Assembly (NCBI GenBank): GCA_016928395.1
Contig: JAFGKV010000254.1
Span: forward strand, 1 to 28,513
Length of the DNA: 28,513 nt
From: Candidatus Fermentibacterota bacterium
GTDB lineage: Bacteria; JAFGKV01
Direction: 5' to 3'
Shown here: positions 18,119-23,972 of the stretch, one piece after another
Numbering within the stretch: the first letter of the stretch is position 1
Layout of the letters: every line of letters begins with the position of its first letter
Notes under the pieces: generated by a model
Databases searched by the model: none
Told to the model about the DNA's origin: nothing
The model's input: only the letters and a program-made list of their open reading frames with translations
Position numbers and translations under genes: made by a program

Positions 18119-18188
18119 TGTTCAGGAACAAGGATTCAGCTTTCAGTCGGGCATCGGTCCCGCCGCGCTGTGCGGTTCTCAGTTCTCA
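18119..18188. repeat. Degenerate heptanucleotide arrays (CAG-ended and GTTCTCA types)
   Basis: Cutting the sequence every seven bases from 18119 gives TGTTCAG, GAACAAG, GATTCAG, CTTTCAG. At 18175 and 18182 the unit GTTCTCA occurs twice in a row. The first array starts within 8 bases of the lipoprotein stop codon. Confidence 0.6.
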
Positions 18189-18260
18189 GTGGGACTTCTG
18201 GGCGCGGAGCCACCCAGGGTTTCCAGGGTTGAGAGCACGCCGGGGGTGTGGTTCGGGGCC

Positions 18261-18296
18261 GGTATCGGTTTCGTTGTCGTAATCGTGGTCGTGGTT
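18261..18296. repeat. Degenerate hexanucleotide array
   Basis: Reading in sixes from 18261 gives GGTATC, GGTTTC, GTTGTC, GTAATC, GTGGTC, GTGGTT, that is six in-phase units of the type GNNNTC. It differs in period from the heptads nearby. Confidence 0.65.
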
Positions 18297-18518
18297 GACG
18301 AGCGGGGCAATCGAGCATGAGTTCGCGTCCGTATATGAGCACGAGCCATGCATGTACTCTCAAGCAGGTTGCTGGTTCTCAGTCACGCCGGGAGTGCCGG
18401 CTGACAAGGGCTCGGGGTCGCCATTGATATCGCTCTCGACACCCGGCCTGTTGACTGAACTACGGCGGCGATTGCGAAGAGAGGCAAAGCGGTGTACTCT
18501 AAGAACAAGGCCACGTCG

Positions 18519-18555
18519 CCTTCTCCCTCGATGGGAGCAGGCGAAGATGAGGGTG
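18519..18555. repeat. Palindromic dispersed repeat, pyrimidine/purine type, copy 1
   Basis: CCTTCTCCC (18519-18527) faces GGGAGCAGG (18533-18541), followed by GATGAGGGTGAC. The layout, a C/T arm, a short loop, a G/A arm and then a GAGGG tail, recurs at 21495 and 22184. Confidence 0.55.
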
Positions 18556-18628
18556 ACATGGCCGGAGCGCGACGCCTGCAACCCGTGAGCAACCGTGAAC
18601 TGTGACCTGCGAGTGAAGTGAGCAGCCC

Positions 18629-19468
18629 ATGAGATACAGCGTTGCTATCCCTGCCTTTGACGCCGCCGATACTCTGCCTGCGGTTCTTCGCGGGGTCCGA
18701 TCTCTTCATTGGAAGCCCAGCGAGGTCGTCGTCGTGGACGATGGCTCCCGAGATGCCACCGCAGAGGTCGCCGAAGCAGCCGGCGCCCGCGTGGTGCGCC
18801 ACGGCAGCCGACGCGGATTGGCCGGCGCGAGGAACACCGCCCTGGCGGAAATCGCCGATCCCTTTGTGCTATGGTTTGACGCCGATTTCGTGCCCGAGCC
18901 GCAGGTGCCTGAGGTGCTATGGGAAGGGTTTGACGGCGACGAGGTTGCGGCCGTGGGAGGCCGGGCCAGGGAGGTCGCGGGATCCCGCGCGGATCTATGG
19001 CGGCGGGTGCACGCACCCCAGGATCACGGGGGAAGGCCCCGCGGGTCTGTCTGGATGGTGATGGGTTTGTGCGTCATGCACCGGGTCGATGCCTTGCGGG
19101 GTGTCGGCGGATTCGATGAACGCTTCCTCTCCTGCGCGGAGGATGTGGAAATGAGCCTCAGGTTGCGACGGTCAGGGTTTCGACTGGCGTACCGGCCTGC
19201 GGCCGTGGGCGAGCACCTGCGCCATGATGATAATGACCGCGTGGTCGCCCGCATGCAGGAGTATGTCAGGCAGACGAGCCTGGCGCTTATGCTGCACGGC
19301 ACGCGGCCACGCCGCTGGTTTGCGCCCATCCTACTGAAGCAGCTCATTACACATCCCCTTGGCGATGTGATTCATGGGCGGTTCGATCTGATTCCGCTGG
19401 ACCTGCGCGTGTGGCGGGCGCGATGTCGGGCTCTGCGGTCATTGGATTGGCCGAGTGACACGCCCTAA
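18629..19468 (+). CDS. Family 2 glycosyltransferase
   Basis: 279 residues, GT-A fold, no signal peptide. It transfers a sugar from a nucleotide-sugar donor to an unknown acceptor. Motifs: an N-terminal strand SVAIPAFDAADTL; nucleotide-binding VVVVDDGSRDAT (DDGS 37-40); GLAGARNTAL; metal-binding F-D84-A-D86; and the acceptor/catalytic-base region GGFDERFLSCAEDVEMSLRL (E171-D172). The C-terminal 60 residues carry no strong membrane helix. It lies 36 bases before a second GT2 gene of similar length and layout, so the pair may act on one glycan. Confidence 0.9.
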   Translation: MRYSVAIPAFDAADTLPAVLRGVRSLHWKPSEVVVVDDGSRDATAEVAEAAGARVVRHGSRRGLAGARNTALAEIADPFVLWFDADFVPEPQVPEVLWEGFDGDEVAAVGGRAREVAGSRADLWRRVHAPQDHGGRPRGSVWMVMGLCVMHRVDALRGVGGFDERFLSCAEDVEMSLRLRRSGFRLAYRPAAVGEHLRHDDNDRVVARMQEYVRQTSLALMLHGTRPRRWFAPILLKQLITHPLGDVIHGRFDLIPLDLRVWRARCRALRSLDWPSDTP

Positions 19469-19504
19469 GCGGCCTTCGTCGTCGAGGCATGGGAGGCATG
19501 CATC

Positions 19505-20353
19505 GTGTCGCCCTGTCTGAGCGTCGTGATCCCCACGCGTGACCGGTGCGGCATACTGAAAGGTGTGTTGGCGGAGTATCTGGCTCAGGCCGGGCAGGTG
19601 TGCGCCGAAGTCATAGTTGTCGATGACGGATCATCAGACGGCACTCGCGACCTGCTCGACGGCATTTCAAACACCGGAATCGCGCTCCGCTGGGTTTCCT
19701 GCCCGGCCGCGGGGCCGGCGGCCGCACGCAATCGCGGGGTTGCCATGGCACGAGGCCCTCTCCTGCTCTTTACGGGCGACGACATGTTTCCCCAGCCTGG
19801 GCTGCTGGCGGGGCATGTGCGTGCCCACGGGACGCTGCGCCGGGCCGCGGTGCTCGGTCATGTGCGGTGGGACCCCGCCATGCGAGTGTCGCCGCTCATG
19901 CGCTGCATGGCGCCCAATGGGCCTCTGTTTAACTACCGCAAGCTCATGCGGAGCGAGACGGGCCGGTATCGATTCTTCTACACGGCGAATCTTTCCATGA
20001 CAGCGGAAACCCTGGGCAAAGAGCGGTTCCATGAAGGCTTCAGGACCGCGGCCTTCGAGGACGCCGAGCTGGGATTCCGGCTTGAACGATCTGGTGTCCG
20101 CCTCGTGTATCGACGCGAGCTTGTCGTGCGCCATCGCCACGCCATGAGCGCCCGGGATATGGCGAGGAGGCTGCACACCTTGCGGCAAGGCCGTGAGTAC
20201 CTGAGTACCCTGCATCCCGAGTTGAAGCCCAGCGTGATGACCCGGGTTGCAGGACGTGCGCTTCTGGCCGCGGTGAAGGCCTGGGCGCCGCTGGAATCCC
20301 TGCTGTCGTTGGAGCCTCGAGTGCCAAAGAGGTGGACAAACGGGCGGTTGTGA
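19505..20353 (+). CDS. Family 2 glycosyltransferase
   Basis: 282 residues from a GTG at 19505, at which the conserved strand LSVVIPTRDRCGIL begins four residues in. Motifs: VIVVDDGSSDGTRDL (DDGS 40-43), GPAAARNRGVAMARG, the metal-site equivalent FTGDDMFPQP (D92-D93) and TAAFEDAELGFRLERSG. It is the second member of a tandem pair. The two share only the family core, so this is an old duplication or independent recruitment. Acceptor and donor are unknown; surface polysaccharide or glycolipid synthesis is the general role of such pairs. Confidence 0.9.
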   Translation: MSPCLSVVIPTRDRCGILKGVLAEYLAQAGQVCAEVIVVDDGSSDGTRDLLDGISNTGIALRWVSCPAAGPAAARNRGVAMARGPLLLFTGDDMFPQPGLLAGHVRAHGTLRRAAVLGHVRWDPAMRVSPLMRCMAPNGPLFNYRKLMRSETGRYRFFYTANLSMTAETLGKERFHEGFRTAAFEDAELGFRLERSGVRLVYRRELVVRHRHAMSARDMARRLHTLRQGREYLSTLHPELKPSVMTRVAGRALLAAVKAWAPLESLLSLEPRVPKRWTNGRL

Positions 20354-20407
20354 TGCACATTGGTTCTTTCGCGTTGTACGTGGTTGTGTGCATTGGGTGG
20401 AGGGCCC

Positions 20408-20767
20408 ATGGACGACCCTGCGGGCTCGGTTGAGCCTCGCCATTCAGATGTGTATGAAGCGCAAGGTATGGCTGACAGCCCCACCTGCGGTGATGTGGTG
20501 CGCGTCGCTCTCACCATCGACGGCAGCATCATCGTGGGCACTGGCTACCGCGTGTACGGGTGCGGTTCCGCCATGGCGCGCACTGCGGAAGCGCTTAGTG
20601 CCGTGAAGGGCCGGACCGTAGAGGTGGCTCGCGAGTTGATCGAGGCGGCCATGGAACGTGAGGCCGGCCCGGGCAATGGGAACGGCGGATGCGCGGCCGC
20701 GGAGATGGCGGTGCTGGCGGCCCTCGACGAGTTCACCCTGCATCGGGCGGACGTTTCGGGGTCTTGA
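20408..20767 (+). CDS. IscU/NifU-N-like iron-sulfur scaffold protein
   Basis: 119 residues from ATG 20408 (GGAGGG just upstream); an internal Met21 is an alternative. The core fits the NifU N-terminal/IscU fold: SPTCGDVVRVALTIDGSII, then VYGCGSAMARTAEAL, then a helix VEVARELIEAAM and GGCAAAEMAVLAALDEF. The three scaffold cysteines are present as C27, C52 and C95 with spacing close to that of IscU (25 and 43 residues). It could assemble or carry Fe-S clusters, but no cysteine desulfurase is next to it. It may belong to the divergent 'NifU-like' branch of unknown specificity. Confidence 0.8.
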   Translation: MDDPAGSVEPRHSDVYEAQGMADSPTCGDVVRVALTIDGSIIVGTGYRVYGCGSAMARTAEALSAVKGRTVEVARELIEAAMEREAGPGNGNGGCAAAEMAVLAALDEFTLHRADVSGS

Positions 20768-20841
20768 CTGGAGATGGCCGGCGAGTACCTTGAATGCTTC
20801 TTTAGGCTGAGCGGTTGACGCTTGTTCACGGGATGGTAGGT

Positions 20842-21048
20842 ATGGCAGCGCGCGCCCAGAAGCAGAACGGACAGTTTTCCATCGACAAATGGCCATTTCG
20901 CCGGAAGAACTATTTGGTGTTCGGGATTGGCCTTCTCAGCATCGCGCTGGGCTACGTGCTCCTCTCCAAGGGATCGATCACGGCGGCGCCGATTCTCCTG
21001 GTGCTGGGTTACTGCGTGCTGATCCCCATCGCCATCATGCTGAAGTAG
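20842..21048 (+). CDS. DUF3098-like small membrane protein
   Basis: 68 residues if read from ATG 20842; TTG 20815 and ATG 20833 are possible earlier starts. After a basic lead, SIDKWPFRRKNYLVFGIGLL begins the first of two membrane helices joined by LSKGSITAAP, and the second ends ...IPIAIMLK. The F-x-F/W-P-x-x-x-x-N-Y-x-x-x-x-x-G pattern matches DUF3098 proteins, best known from Bacteroidota-type bacteria. A TTGACG with TAGGTA 16 bases on (20815-20842) might be a promoter here, which would favour the later start. The gene ends 1 base before tRNA-Val. Confidence 0.7.
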   Translation: MAARAQKQNGQFSIDKWPFRRKNYLVFGIGLLSIALGYVLLSKGSITAAPILLVLGYCVLIPIAIMLK

Positions 21049-21049
21049 C

Positions 21050-21126
21050 GGGCGAATAGCTCAGCTGGTTAGAGCGCCTGCCTTACACGCAGGAGGTCAC
21101 AGGTTCGATCCCTGTTTCGCCCACCA
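21050..21126 (+). tRNA. tRNA-Val (TAC anticodon)
   Basis: A full cloverleaf: acceptor GGGCGAA pairs with TTCGCCC (21116-21122). The D-arm contains AGCTCAGCTGGTTAGAGC, the anticodon stem CCTGC/GCAGG encloses loop CTTACAC (anticodon TAC), and the T-loop is GTTCGATC. A73 and CCA are encoded. It starts one base after the stop of the small membrane-protein gene. Confidence 0.97.
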
Positions 21127-21152
21127 GGGCGATAGAAATCGCCTTCATGCAC

Positions 21153-21231
21153 GGGGCCGTAGTGCAGTTTGGTTTAACACGTCGGCCTGTCAAGCCGAAG
21201 ATCGCGGGTTCAAATCCCGTCGGCCCCGCCA
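21153..21231 (+). tRNA. tRNA-Asp (GTC anticodon)
   Basis: Acceptor GGGGCCG pairs with CGGCCCC (21221-21227); the D-arm is GTGCAGTTTGGTTTAACAC. The anticodon stem CGGC/GCCG holds loop CTGTCAA (anticodon GTC), and the T-arm CGGG-TTCAAAT-CCCG is regular. G73 and CCA are encoded. It follows tRNA-Val by 26 bases, probably in one precursor. Confidence 0.97.
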
Positions 21232-21239
21232 GAGAGAAG

Positions 21240-21273
21240 AGCCGGAATCCTCCACCGAGGGTTCCGGCTTTTT
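21240..21273 (+). terminator. Intrinsic terminator after the tRNA pair
   Basis: AGCCGGAA (21240-21247) pairs with TTCCGGCT (21262-21269); inner CCTC/GAGG can extend the stem. Five T residues follow at 21269-21273. It closes the transcript containing both tRNAs. Confidence 0.92.
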
Positions 21274-21285
21274 GCATTGGAGCAT

Positions 21286-21315
21286 GTGGGTTGGATGAGC
21301 GCAGCGTAACCCGAC
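21286..21315. repeat. Dispersed inverted repeat A (GGTTGGGTTAGCG family), copy 1
   Basis: GGGTT (21288-21292) and AACCC (21308-21312) flank GAGCGCAGCGT. Better-preserved copies are at 22477, 23048 and 25812. Confidence 0.7.
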
Positions 21316-21320
21316 AGATA

Positions 21321-21338
21321 GCGGGGACTTGTCCCCGC
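21321..21338. repeat. Perfect palindrome B
   Basis: GCGGGGAC-TT-GTCCCCGC: 8-bp arms with a 2-base centre, lying between repeats A and C in a head-to-tail string of three palindromes. Confidence 0.75.
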
Positions 21339-21346
21339 ATTGTAGG

Positions 21347-21365
21347 AGCGCCGACAGGCGCGAAC
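21347..21365. repeat. Dispersed palindromic repeat C, copy 1
   Basis: The 19 bases AGCGCCGACAGGCGCGAAC contain a GCGCC/GGCGC hairpin with loop GACA. An identical 19-base copy lies at 26584-26602. The lead-in TGTAGG recalls REP-type elements of other bacteria. Confidence 0.8.
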
Positions 21366-21401
21366 ACCTCATGGAATGCTGGAAGACCTGATATTCCAGC
21401 C

Positions 21402-21415
21402 ATAGAATATTCTAT
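21402..21415. repeat. AT-rich perfect palindrome
   Basis: ATAGAATATTCTAT, a 14-base perfect palindrome, stands out in GC-rich surroundings. It is followed by a related GTAGAATATG at 21418-21427. It could be an operator, though no gene starts within 200 bases. Confidence 0.6.
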
Positions 21416-21446
21416 AGGTAGAATATGCGATGAATGAGTCGCTCGC

Positions 21447-21474
21447 TGAGGAGTGAGGAGATAGGAGTGACAGC
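21447..21474. repeat. Heptanucleotide array (TGAGGAG type)
   Basis: In sevens: TGAGGAG, TGAGGAG, ATAGGAG, TGACAGC. It is the same family as the arrays at 22161 and 25726. Confidence 0.7.
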
Positions 21475-21494
21475 CGAGAGCCGGCTGCCGCGAT

Positions 21495-21524
21495 CCTTCT
21501 CCCCTGCCAAGGGGGAACGAGGGG
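21495..21524. repeat. Palindromic dispersed repeat, pyrimidine/purine type, copy 2
   Basis: CCTTCTCCCCTG, then CCAAGGGGGAACGAGGGG. The arms pair imperfectly, and the ACGAGGGG tail matches the copy at 22184 (ATCGAGGGGG). Confidence 0.6.
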
Positions 21525-21545
21525 TCACTTGGCCTCTTCTCTCGG

Positions 21546-21574
21546 TTGACGGGCGGCGCGTCTTCCCATATTCT
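21546..21574 (+). promoter_or_regulatory. Sigma-70-like promoter of the TlpA-like gene
   Basis: TTGACG (21546-21551), 17-base spacer, TATTCT (21569-21574). Transcription would begin near 21581, leaving a leader of about 50 bases before the ATG at 21630. Confidence 0.5.
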
Positions 21575-21629
21575 GATTCGGATATGTACCCGAATCGGAC
21601 TCTTGCCGGATCCATCCCGGGGGATCAAG

Positions 21630-22163
21630 ATGCATCGATTCCGTGCCTTCGCCCTAGCCGCTGTGCTGATCTCCTCTTCGGGCCTTGCCCTCGATGTGGG
21701 AGATCCCGCCCCGACCTTCGTGCTTCCCTCGCTGGGGGGCGACGACATCTTCCTCCGCGACTTCTGCGGGGAGAGGCTTCGCGATCCGTCCGCCACGCCT
21801 CGCGTGGTGATCCTGGACTTCTGGGCCACGTGGTGCGCCCCCTGCCGCAGGTCTTTGCCGGCCATCCGTGAAACCGTCGCGCGGTTCGATTCAACCAAGG
21901 TCGTTCTGATCATCGTCAGCGAAGATGACGCCAAGACTCGATCCCGCGTCGCGGGAGCCCTCCTTCCTCTGGCAGGCAACGAGTACTGCGCCCTGGATAC
22001 GTATCGCTGGGTGATGCAGAAGACCTACGGCCTCTCGGCCATCCCGAGGACGTTTGTGATCTCGCCCCGGGGCAAGATCGAGGCGATCCTGGCATCGCAT
22101 GAGGATCCGGCCGTGTTGTCGAATGAACTCTCGAAGGCCCTCGCACGTGTGCGTGCGGAGTGA
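21630..22163 (+). CDS. Exported TlpA/ResA-like thioredoxin-fold protein
   Basis: 177 residues from ATG 21630, with GGGGGA 5 bases ahead and a signal peptide (MHRFRAFALAAVLISSSGLA) following. The AhpC/TlpA-type fold shows in GDPAPTFVLPSLGG, the active site W-C-A-P-C (68-72) inside VVILDFWATWCAPCRRSLP, and the cis-Pro loop GLSAIPRTFVISPRGKI. It should act in the periplasm as a thiol-disulfide oxidoreductase, probably reducing. An insertion, CGERLRDPSATP, precedes the active-site strand. The stop codon is the first triplet of a heptanucleotide array. It stands alone just outside the toxin-antitoxin cluster, with no cytochrome-maturation gene nearby. Confidence 0.88.
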   Translation: MHRFRAFALAAVLISSSGLALDVGDPAPTFVLPSLGGDDIFLRDFCGERLRDPSATPRVVILDFWATWCAPCRRSLPAIRETVARFDSTKVVLIIVSEDDAKTRSRVAGALLPLAGNEYCALDTYRWVMQKTYGLSAIPRTFVISPRGKIEAILASHEDPAVLSNELSKALARVRAE

Positions 22164-22181
22164 GGAGTGACATCTGACGGC
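22161..22181. repeat. Heptanucleotide array at the TlpA-like stop
   Basis: TGAGGAG, TGACATC, TGACGGC: three in-phase heptads beginning with TGA at 22161, 22168 and 22175. The first TGA is the stop of the upstream gene; together the three stop all three forward frames. Confidence 0.7.
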
Positions 22182-22183
22182 TT

Positions 22184-22217
22184 CCCCCTTCGTGAAGGGG
22201 GATCGAGGGGGATTTCC
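22184..22217. repeat. Palindromic dispersed repeat, pyrimidine/purine type, copy 3
   Basis: CCCCCTT (22184-22190), loop CGTG, AAGGGGG (22195-22201), then ATCGAGGGGGATTT. This is the best-preserved copy, a perfect 7-bp stem. Confidence 0.75.
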
Positions 22218-22266
22218 TGTCTCGCCACTCGCCACGTGCCCTGTCGTCGGTCGGAGAGTGGGGGCC

Positions 22267-22294
22267 TTGACGTTTGCACACATACGTGTAGACT
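22267..22294 (+). promoter_or_regulatory. Sigma-70-like promoter of hicAB
   Basis: TTGACG (22267-22272), 16-base spacer, TAGACT (22289-22294). The start point would fall at or next to the hicA ATG (22301), and no ribosome site precedes that ATG, so hicA may be read from a leaderless transcript. The half-sites ACAC/GTGT inside the spacer could be an operator for HicB. Confidence 0.5.
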
Positions 22295-22300
22295 TCCGCG

Positions 22301-22486
22301 ATGAAGCGCACTGAACTCGAGAGACGCCTGAGACATCTCGGGTGGAGGTTTCTTCGTCACGGTGGCAAGCATGACGTGTGGGCGAAAGGCGATCGGGAGG
22401 TCATTGTGCCTCGACACAATGAGATCAACGAGTACACTGCCAAGGCCATTCTTAAGGAAGCCGGGGCAGACACGGAGGTTGGGTGA
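22301..22486 (+). CDS. hicA: HicA-type mRNA interferase toxin
   Basis: 61 residues, the usual HicA size. The double-stranded-RNA-binding-like fold shows as LERRLRHLGWRFLRHGGKHDVWAKGDREVIVPRH, here split into LERRLRHLGWRFLRHGGKHD and VIVPRHNEINEYTAKAILKE. The catalytic His is the one in GGKHD (His24). HicA cleaves mRNA and is neutralised by HicB, encoded 51 bases downstream. No ribosome site is visible before the ATG. The last residues (V-G) and stop are encoded by dispersed repeat A, so the native C-terminus may have been altered by repeat insertion. Confidence 0.9.
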   Translation: MKRTELERRLRHLGWRFLRHGGKHDVWAKGDREVIVPRHNEINEYTAKAILKEAGADTEVG

Positions 22487-22504
22487 GCGAATGCGTAACC
22501 CAAC
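22477..22504. repeat. Dispersed inverted repeat A, copy 2
   Basis: GTTGGGT (22478-22484) and ACCCAAC (22498-22504) are perfect 7-bp arms around GAGCGAATGCGTA. The element overlaps the end of hicA and fills most of the hicA-hicB gap. Confidence 0.85.
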
Positions 22505-22537
22505 AAGGCTTCCGAGCCAGGATCGAGGAGTGGACGG

Positions 22538-22984
22538 ATGAGGTTTCAGGGCCGCGTGTTCAAGGCAGGGCGATACTGGGCCATCGAGGTGTCCGTTCTG
22601 GGCGTTGTCACCCAAGGCAGAACCAAGAAGGATGCGTATCTGATGATCGCCGACGCCATCGAGGCGTTGGTGAACAAGGAAGGATTCACGGTTCAGGTGT
22701 ATCCCGGAACCGGGGAGTACTTCGAGATCGGCGCATGGGATCAAGGTGCCCTGACCGCCCTGTTGCTTCGTCGCGAGCGCGCCCGCGCCGGTCTGAGTCT
22801 CTCGCAAGTCGCCCAGCGAATGAACGCTCGATCTCTCAATGCGTACGCCCGTTATGAACAGGGCCGGTCCGTGCCCACGGTTCAGAAGCTGAGTGAGTTG
22901 GTTGCCGCGGTGTCGCCAGATAGGGACTTCGTGCTGGTCGAGAGCCGGGTTTCCGAGAAGTCGGGCAGAGAAGGATCGTCTTGA
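22538..22984 (+). CDS. hicB: HicB-type antitoxin with XRE/Cro helix-turn-helix
   Basis: 148 residues; GAGGAG lies 7 bases before ATG 22538. The N-terminal half is the degenerate RNase-H-like HicB domain (FKAGRYWAIEVSVLGVVTQG, KKDAYLMIADAIEALV). The C-terminal half is a helix-turn-helix of XRE type (LRRERARAGLSLSQVAQRMN, AYARYEQGRSVPTVQKLSEL). It should bind HicA and repress the shared promoter. It is longer than ribbon-helix-helix HicBs but normal for the HTH type. Toxin-before-antitoxin order is the usual one for hic operons. Confidence 0.87.
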   Translation: MRFQGRVFKAGRYWAIEVSVLGVVTQGRTKKDAYLMIADAIEALVNKEGFTVQVYPGTGEYFEIGAWDQGALTALLLRRERARAGLSLSQVAQRMNARSLNAYARYEQGRSVPTVQKLSELVAAVSPDRDFVLVESRVSEKSGREGSS

Positions 22985-23047
22985 TGTACGCATCCATTCA
23001 AGGCCAGCCGAGCAAGGCGTTACGGACCTGGCTGCGTTTCAGCAGAC

Positions 23048-23079
23048 GTAGGTTGGGTTACGCTGCGCTCGCCCAACCC
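23048..23079. repeat. Dispersed inverted repeat A, copy 3 (opposite orientation)
   Basis: GTAGGTTGGGTTACGCTGCG then CTCGCCCAACCC. Its reverse complement carries the GAGCGCAGCGTAACCC core of copy 1, so it is inverted relative to copies 1, 2 and 4. Confidence 0.8.
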
Positions 23080-23110
23080 AAATACGGTGCATATCTTGGC
23101 GCGAAACCCT

Positions 23111-23171
23111 GATCCGTGAACTCCCATTGCAGCGACGACCGGAGGGAATGCCCGTGAAACGAGGAATGATG
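23111..23171. repeat. Dispersed repeat F, copy 1
   Basis: It contains CCGTGAACTC, then GCGACGACCGGAGGGAATGC, then CCGTGAAACGAGGAATGATG. A close match lies at 23911-23972. A 39-codon frame starts at its ATG (23148) and overlaps the next gene's ATG, but I do not call it as a gene. Confidence 0.7.
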
Positions 23172-23263
23172 AAGCCGAAGAATCTGTTGAGCCTCCTGAG
23201 GAACTGCTTCGGACGACACAGAGGTCGTCGCGGCGTAGCCCACTATGATCGACGGAGGATGCG

Positions 23264-23470
23264 ATGAAGACGTTGGCGGAAATCGTGCAAGAGCTGCCGC
23301 CTGAATTGCAGCAGGAAGTGCACGACTTCGCGCAATGGTTGGCTGAGACACGAACGTATCCCAAACGGACGAGGTTGCGACAGGACTGGGCGGGCGCGTT
23401 GAGGGATCTGCGCGGGCAATACACCTCGGTGGAGTTGCAGCACAAGGCGCTAGAGTGGCGGGGAGACTGA
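23264..23470 (+). CDS. DUF2281-type antitoxin
   Basis: 68 residues, GGAGG 6 bases before ATG 23264. The sequence MKTLAEIVQELPPELQQEVH followed by DFAQWLAETR matches the DUF2281 helix pair (leucine-rich, LPPELQQEVxDFxxxL), which in known systems is the antitoxin partner of PIN toxins. The C-terminal half (RLRQDWAGALRDLRGQYTSV then ELQHKALEWR) is the part expected to wrap the toxin. The stop overlaps the toxin ATG (ATGA), typical of a coupled antitoxin-toxin pair. Confidence 0.85.
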   Translation: MKTLAEIVQELPPELQQEVHDFAQWLAETRTYPKRTRLRQDWAGALRDLRGQYTSVELQHKALEWRGD

Positions 23471-23907
23471 TGACATACCTTGTAGACACGAACGTGTGGC
23501 TCGAGCGCCTACTGGACCAAGAGCGTTCTCGGGAGGTTGCGCTTTTCCTTGATGCGACCCGTCCAGCGAGTCTTTCTATGACTGACTTCTGCCTCCATTC
23601 CATCGGCGTGGTGTTGACGCGACTGTCGAGAGGAGAGGCCTTCGGGAAGTTTCTGTCTGACACGATTGTGGACTCTGGCGTGAATCTGATCCGCCTCGAT
23701 GCTGAGGATCTTCGAACGCTGCTCCAGGTACATGGGCGATATGGGCTGGACTTTGATGATGCTTACCAGTACGCCGCCGCCGAGAAGTACAACCTGACCA
23801 TTGTGAGCCTGGATTCTGACTTCGATCGCACCGACCGCGGCCGGAAGACCCCGGGCGACGTGCTCAAGGAGATGACATCCGGGCCACGCCCGAACCATGA
23901 ACCGTAA
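23470..23907 (+). CDS. PIN-domain ribonuclease toxin (VapC-like)
   Basis: 145 residues from ATG 23470. PIN acidic residues are in place: D6 in YLVDTNVW, a mid-protein acid (D39 in SMTDF), D94/D96/D97 in YGLDFDDAYQYAAAEKYN, and D115/D117 in VSLDSDFDR. These coordinate Mg for RNA cleavage; the target RNA is unknown. The last residues (PNHEP) and the TAA stop are encoded by a heptanucleotide array, so the true C-terminus has probably been replaced by repeat sequence; the catalytic fold ends before that point. Confidence 0.88.
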   Translation: MTYLVDTNVWLERLLDQERSREVALFLDATRPASLSMTDFCLHSIGVVLTRLSRGEAFGKFLSDTIVDSGVNLIRLDAEDLRTLLQVHGRYGLDFDDAYQYAAAEKYNLTIVSLDSDFDRTDRGRKTPGDVLKEMTSGPRPNHEP

Positions 23908-23926
23908 ACCGTGCACTGTGAACTCG
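23892..23926. repeat. Heptanucleotide array (GAACCGT type) over the PIN gene end
   Basis: In sevens from 23892: GAACCAT, GAACCGT, AAACCGT, GCACTGT, GAACTCG. The gene's TAA stop (23905-23907) lies inside it. Similar units occur at about 18591 (AACCGTG, AACTGTG). Confidence 0.75.
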
Positions 23927-23972
23927 TCGCGTGGCGACGACCGGAGGGGATGCCTGTGCAACGACGAATGAA
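23911..23972. repeat. Dispersed repeat F, copy 2
   Basis: It shares CTGTGAACTC, then GGCGACGACCGGAGGGGATG, then CTGTGCAACGACGAATGAAG with copy 1 (mostly identical). This copy supplies the ribosome site and start codon of the next gene. Confidence 0.7.

Larger units (their letters stand above)
18112..18628. other. Repeat-rich spacer without a gene
   Basis: This 517-base spacer holds four repeat patches, listed separately: heptads at 18119-18146, paired GTTCTCA units at 18175-18188, hexads at 18261-18296, and a CCTTCTCCC/GGGAGCAGG palindrome at 18519-18541. Another degenerate heptad run with consensus AACCGTG/AACTGTG lies at about 18591-18618, just before the glycosyltransferase start. Open frames crossing the region are Arg/Pro-rich translations of these repeats and are not called. 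Confidence 0.6.

Noticed and set aside
18295-18588. 97-residue frame in the repeat-rich spacer
   Set aside because: No ribosome site or domain; Arg-rich translation of repeats and a palindrome.
21050-21231. tRNA 3' ends as phage/island attachment sites
   Set aside because: I found no second copy of either tRNA 3' end within the window and no integrase.
22984-23080. Possible integron attC-like site (inverted repeats with AACCC/GGGTT)
   Set aside because: The core GTTRRRY/RYYYAAC pattern and spacing do not fit, and the sequence is explained by repeat A; no integrase is in the window.
22984-23112. A 42-codon frame starting on the hicB stop (TGATG)
   Set aside because: Half of it is a translation of repeat A, it has no recognisable domain, and it ends in repeat F.
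23148-23267. A 39-codon basic frame that overlaps the antitoxin ATG
   Set aside because: It has a ribosome-like site and coupling, but the site belongs to repeat F and the peptide is unlike anything known. Left as a possible leader peptide, not called.
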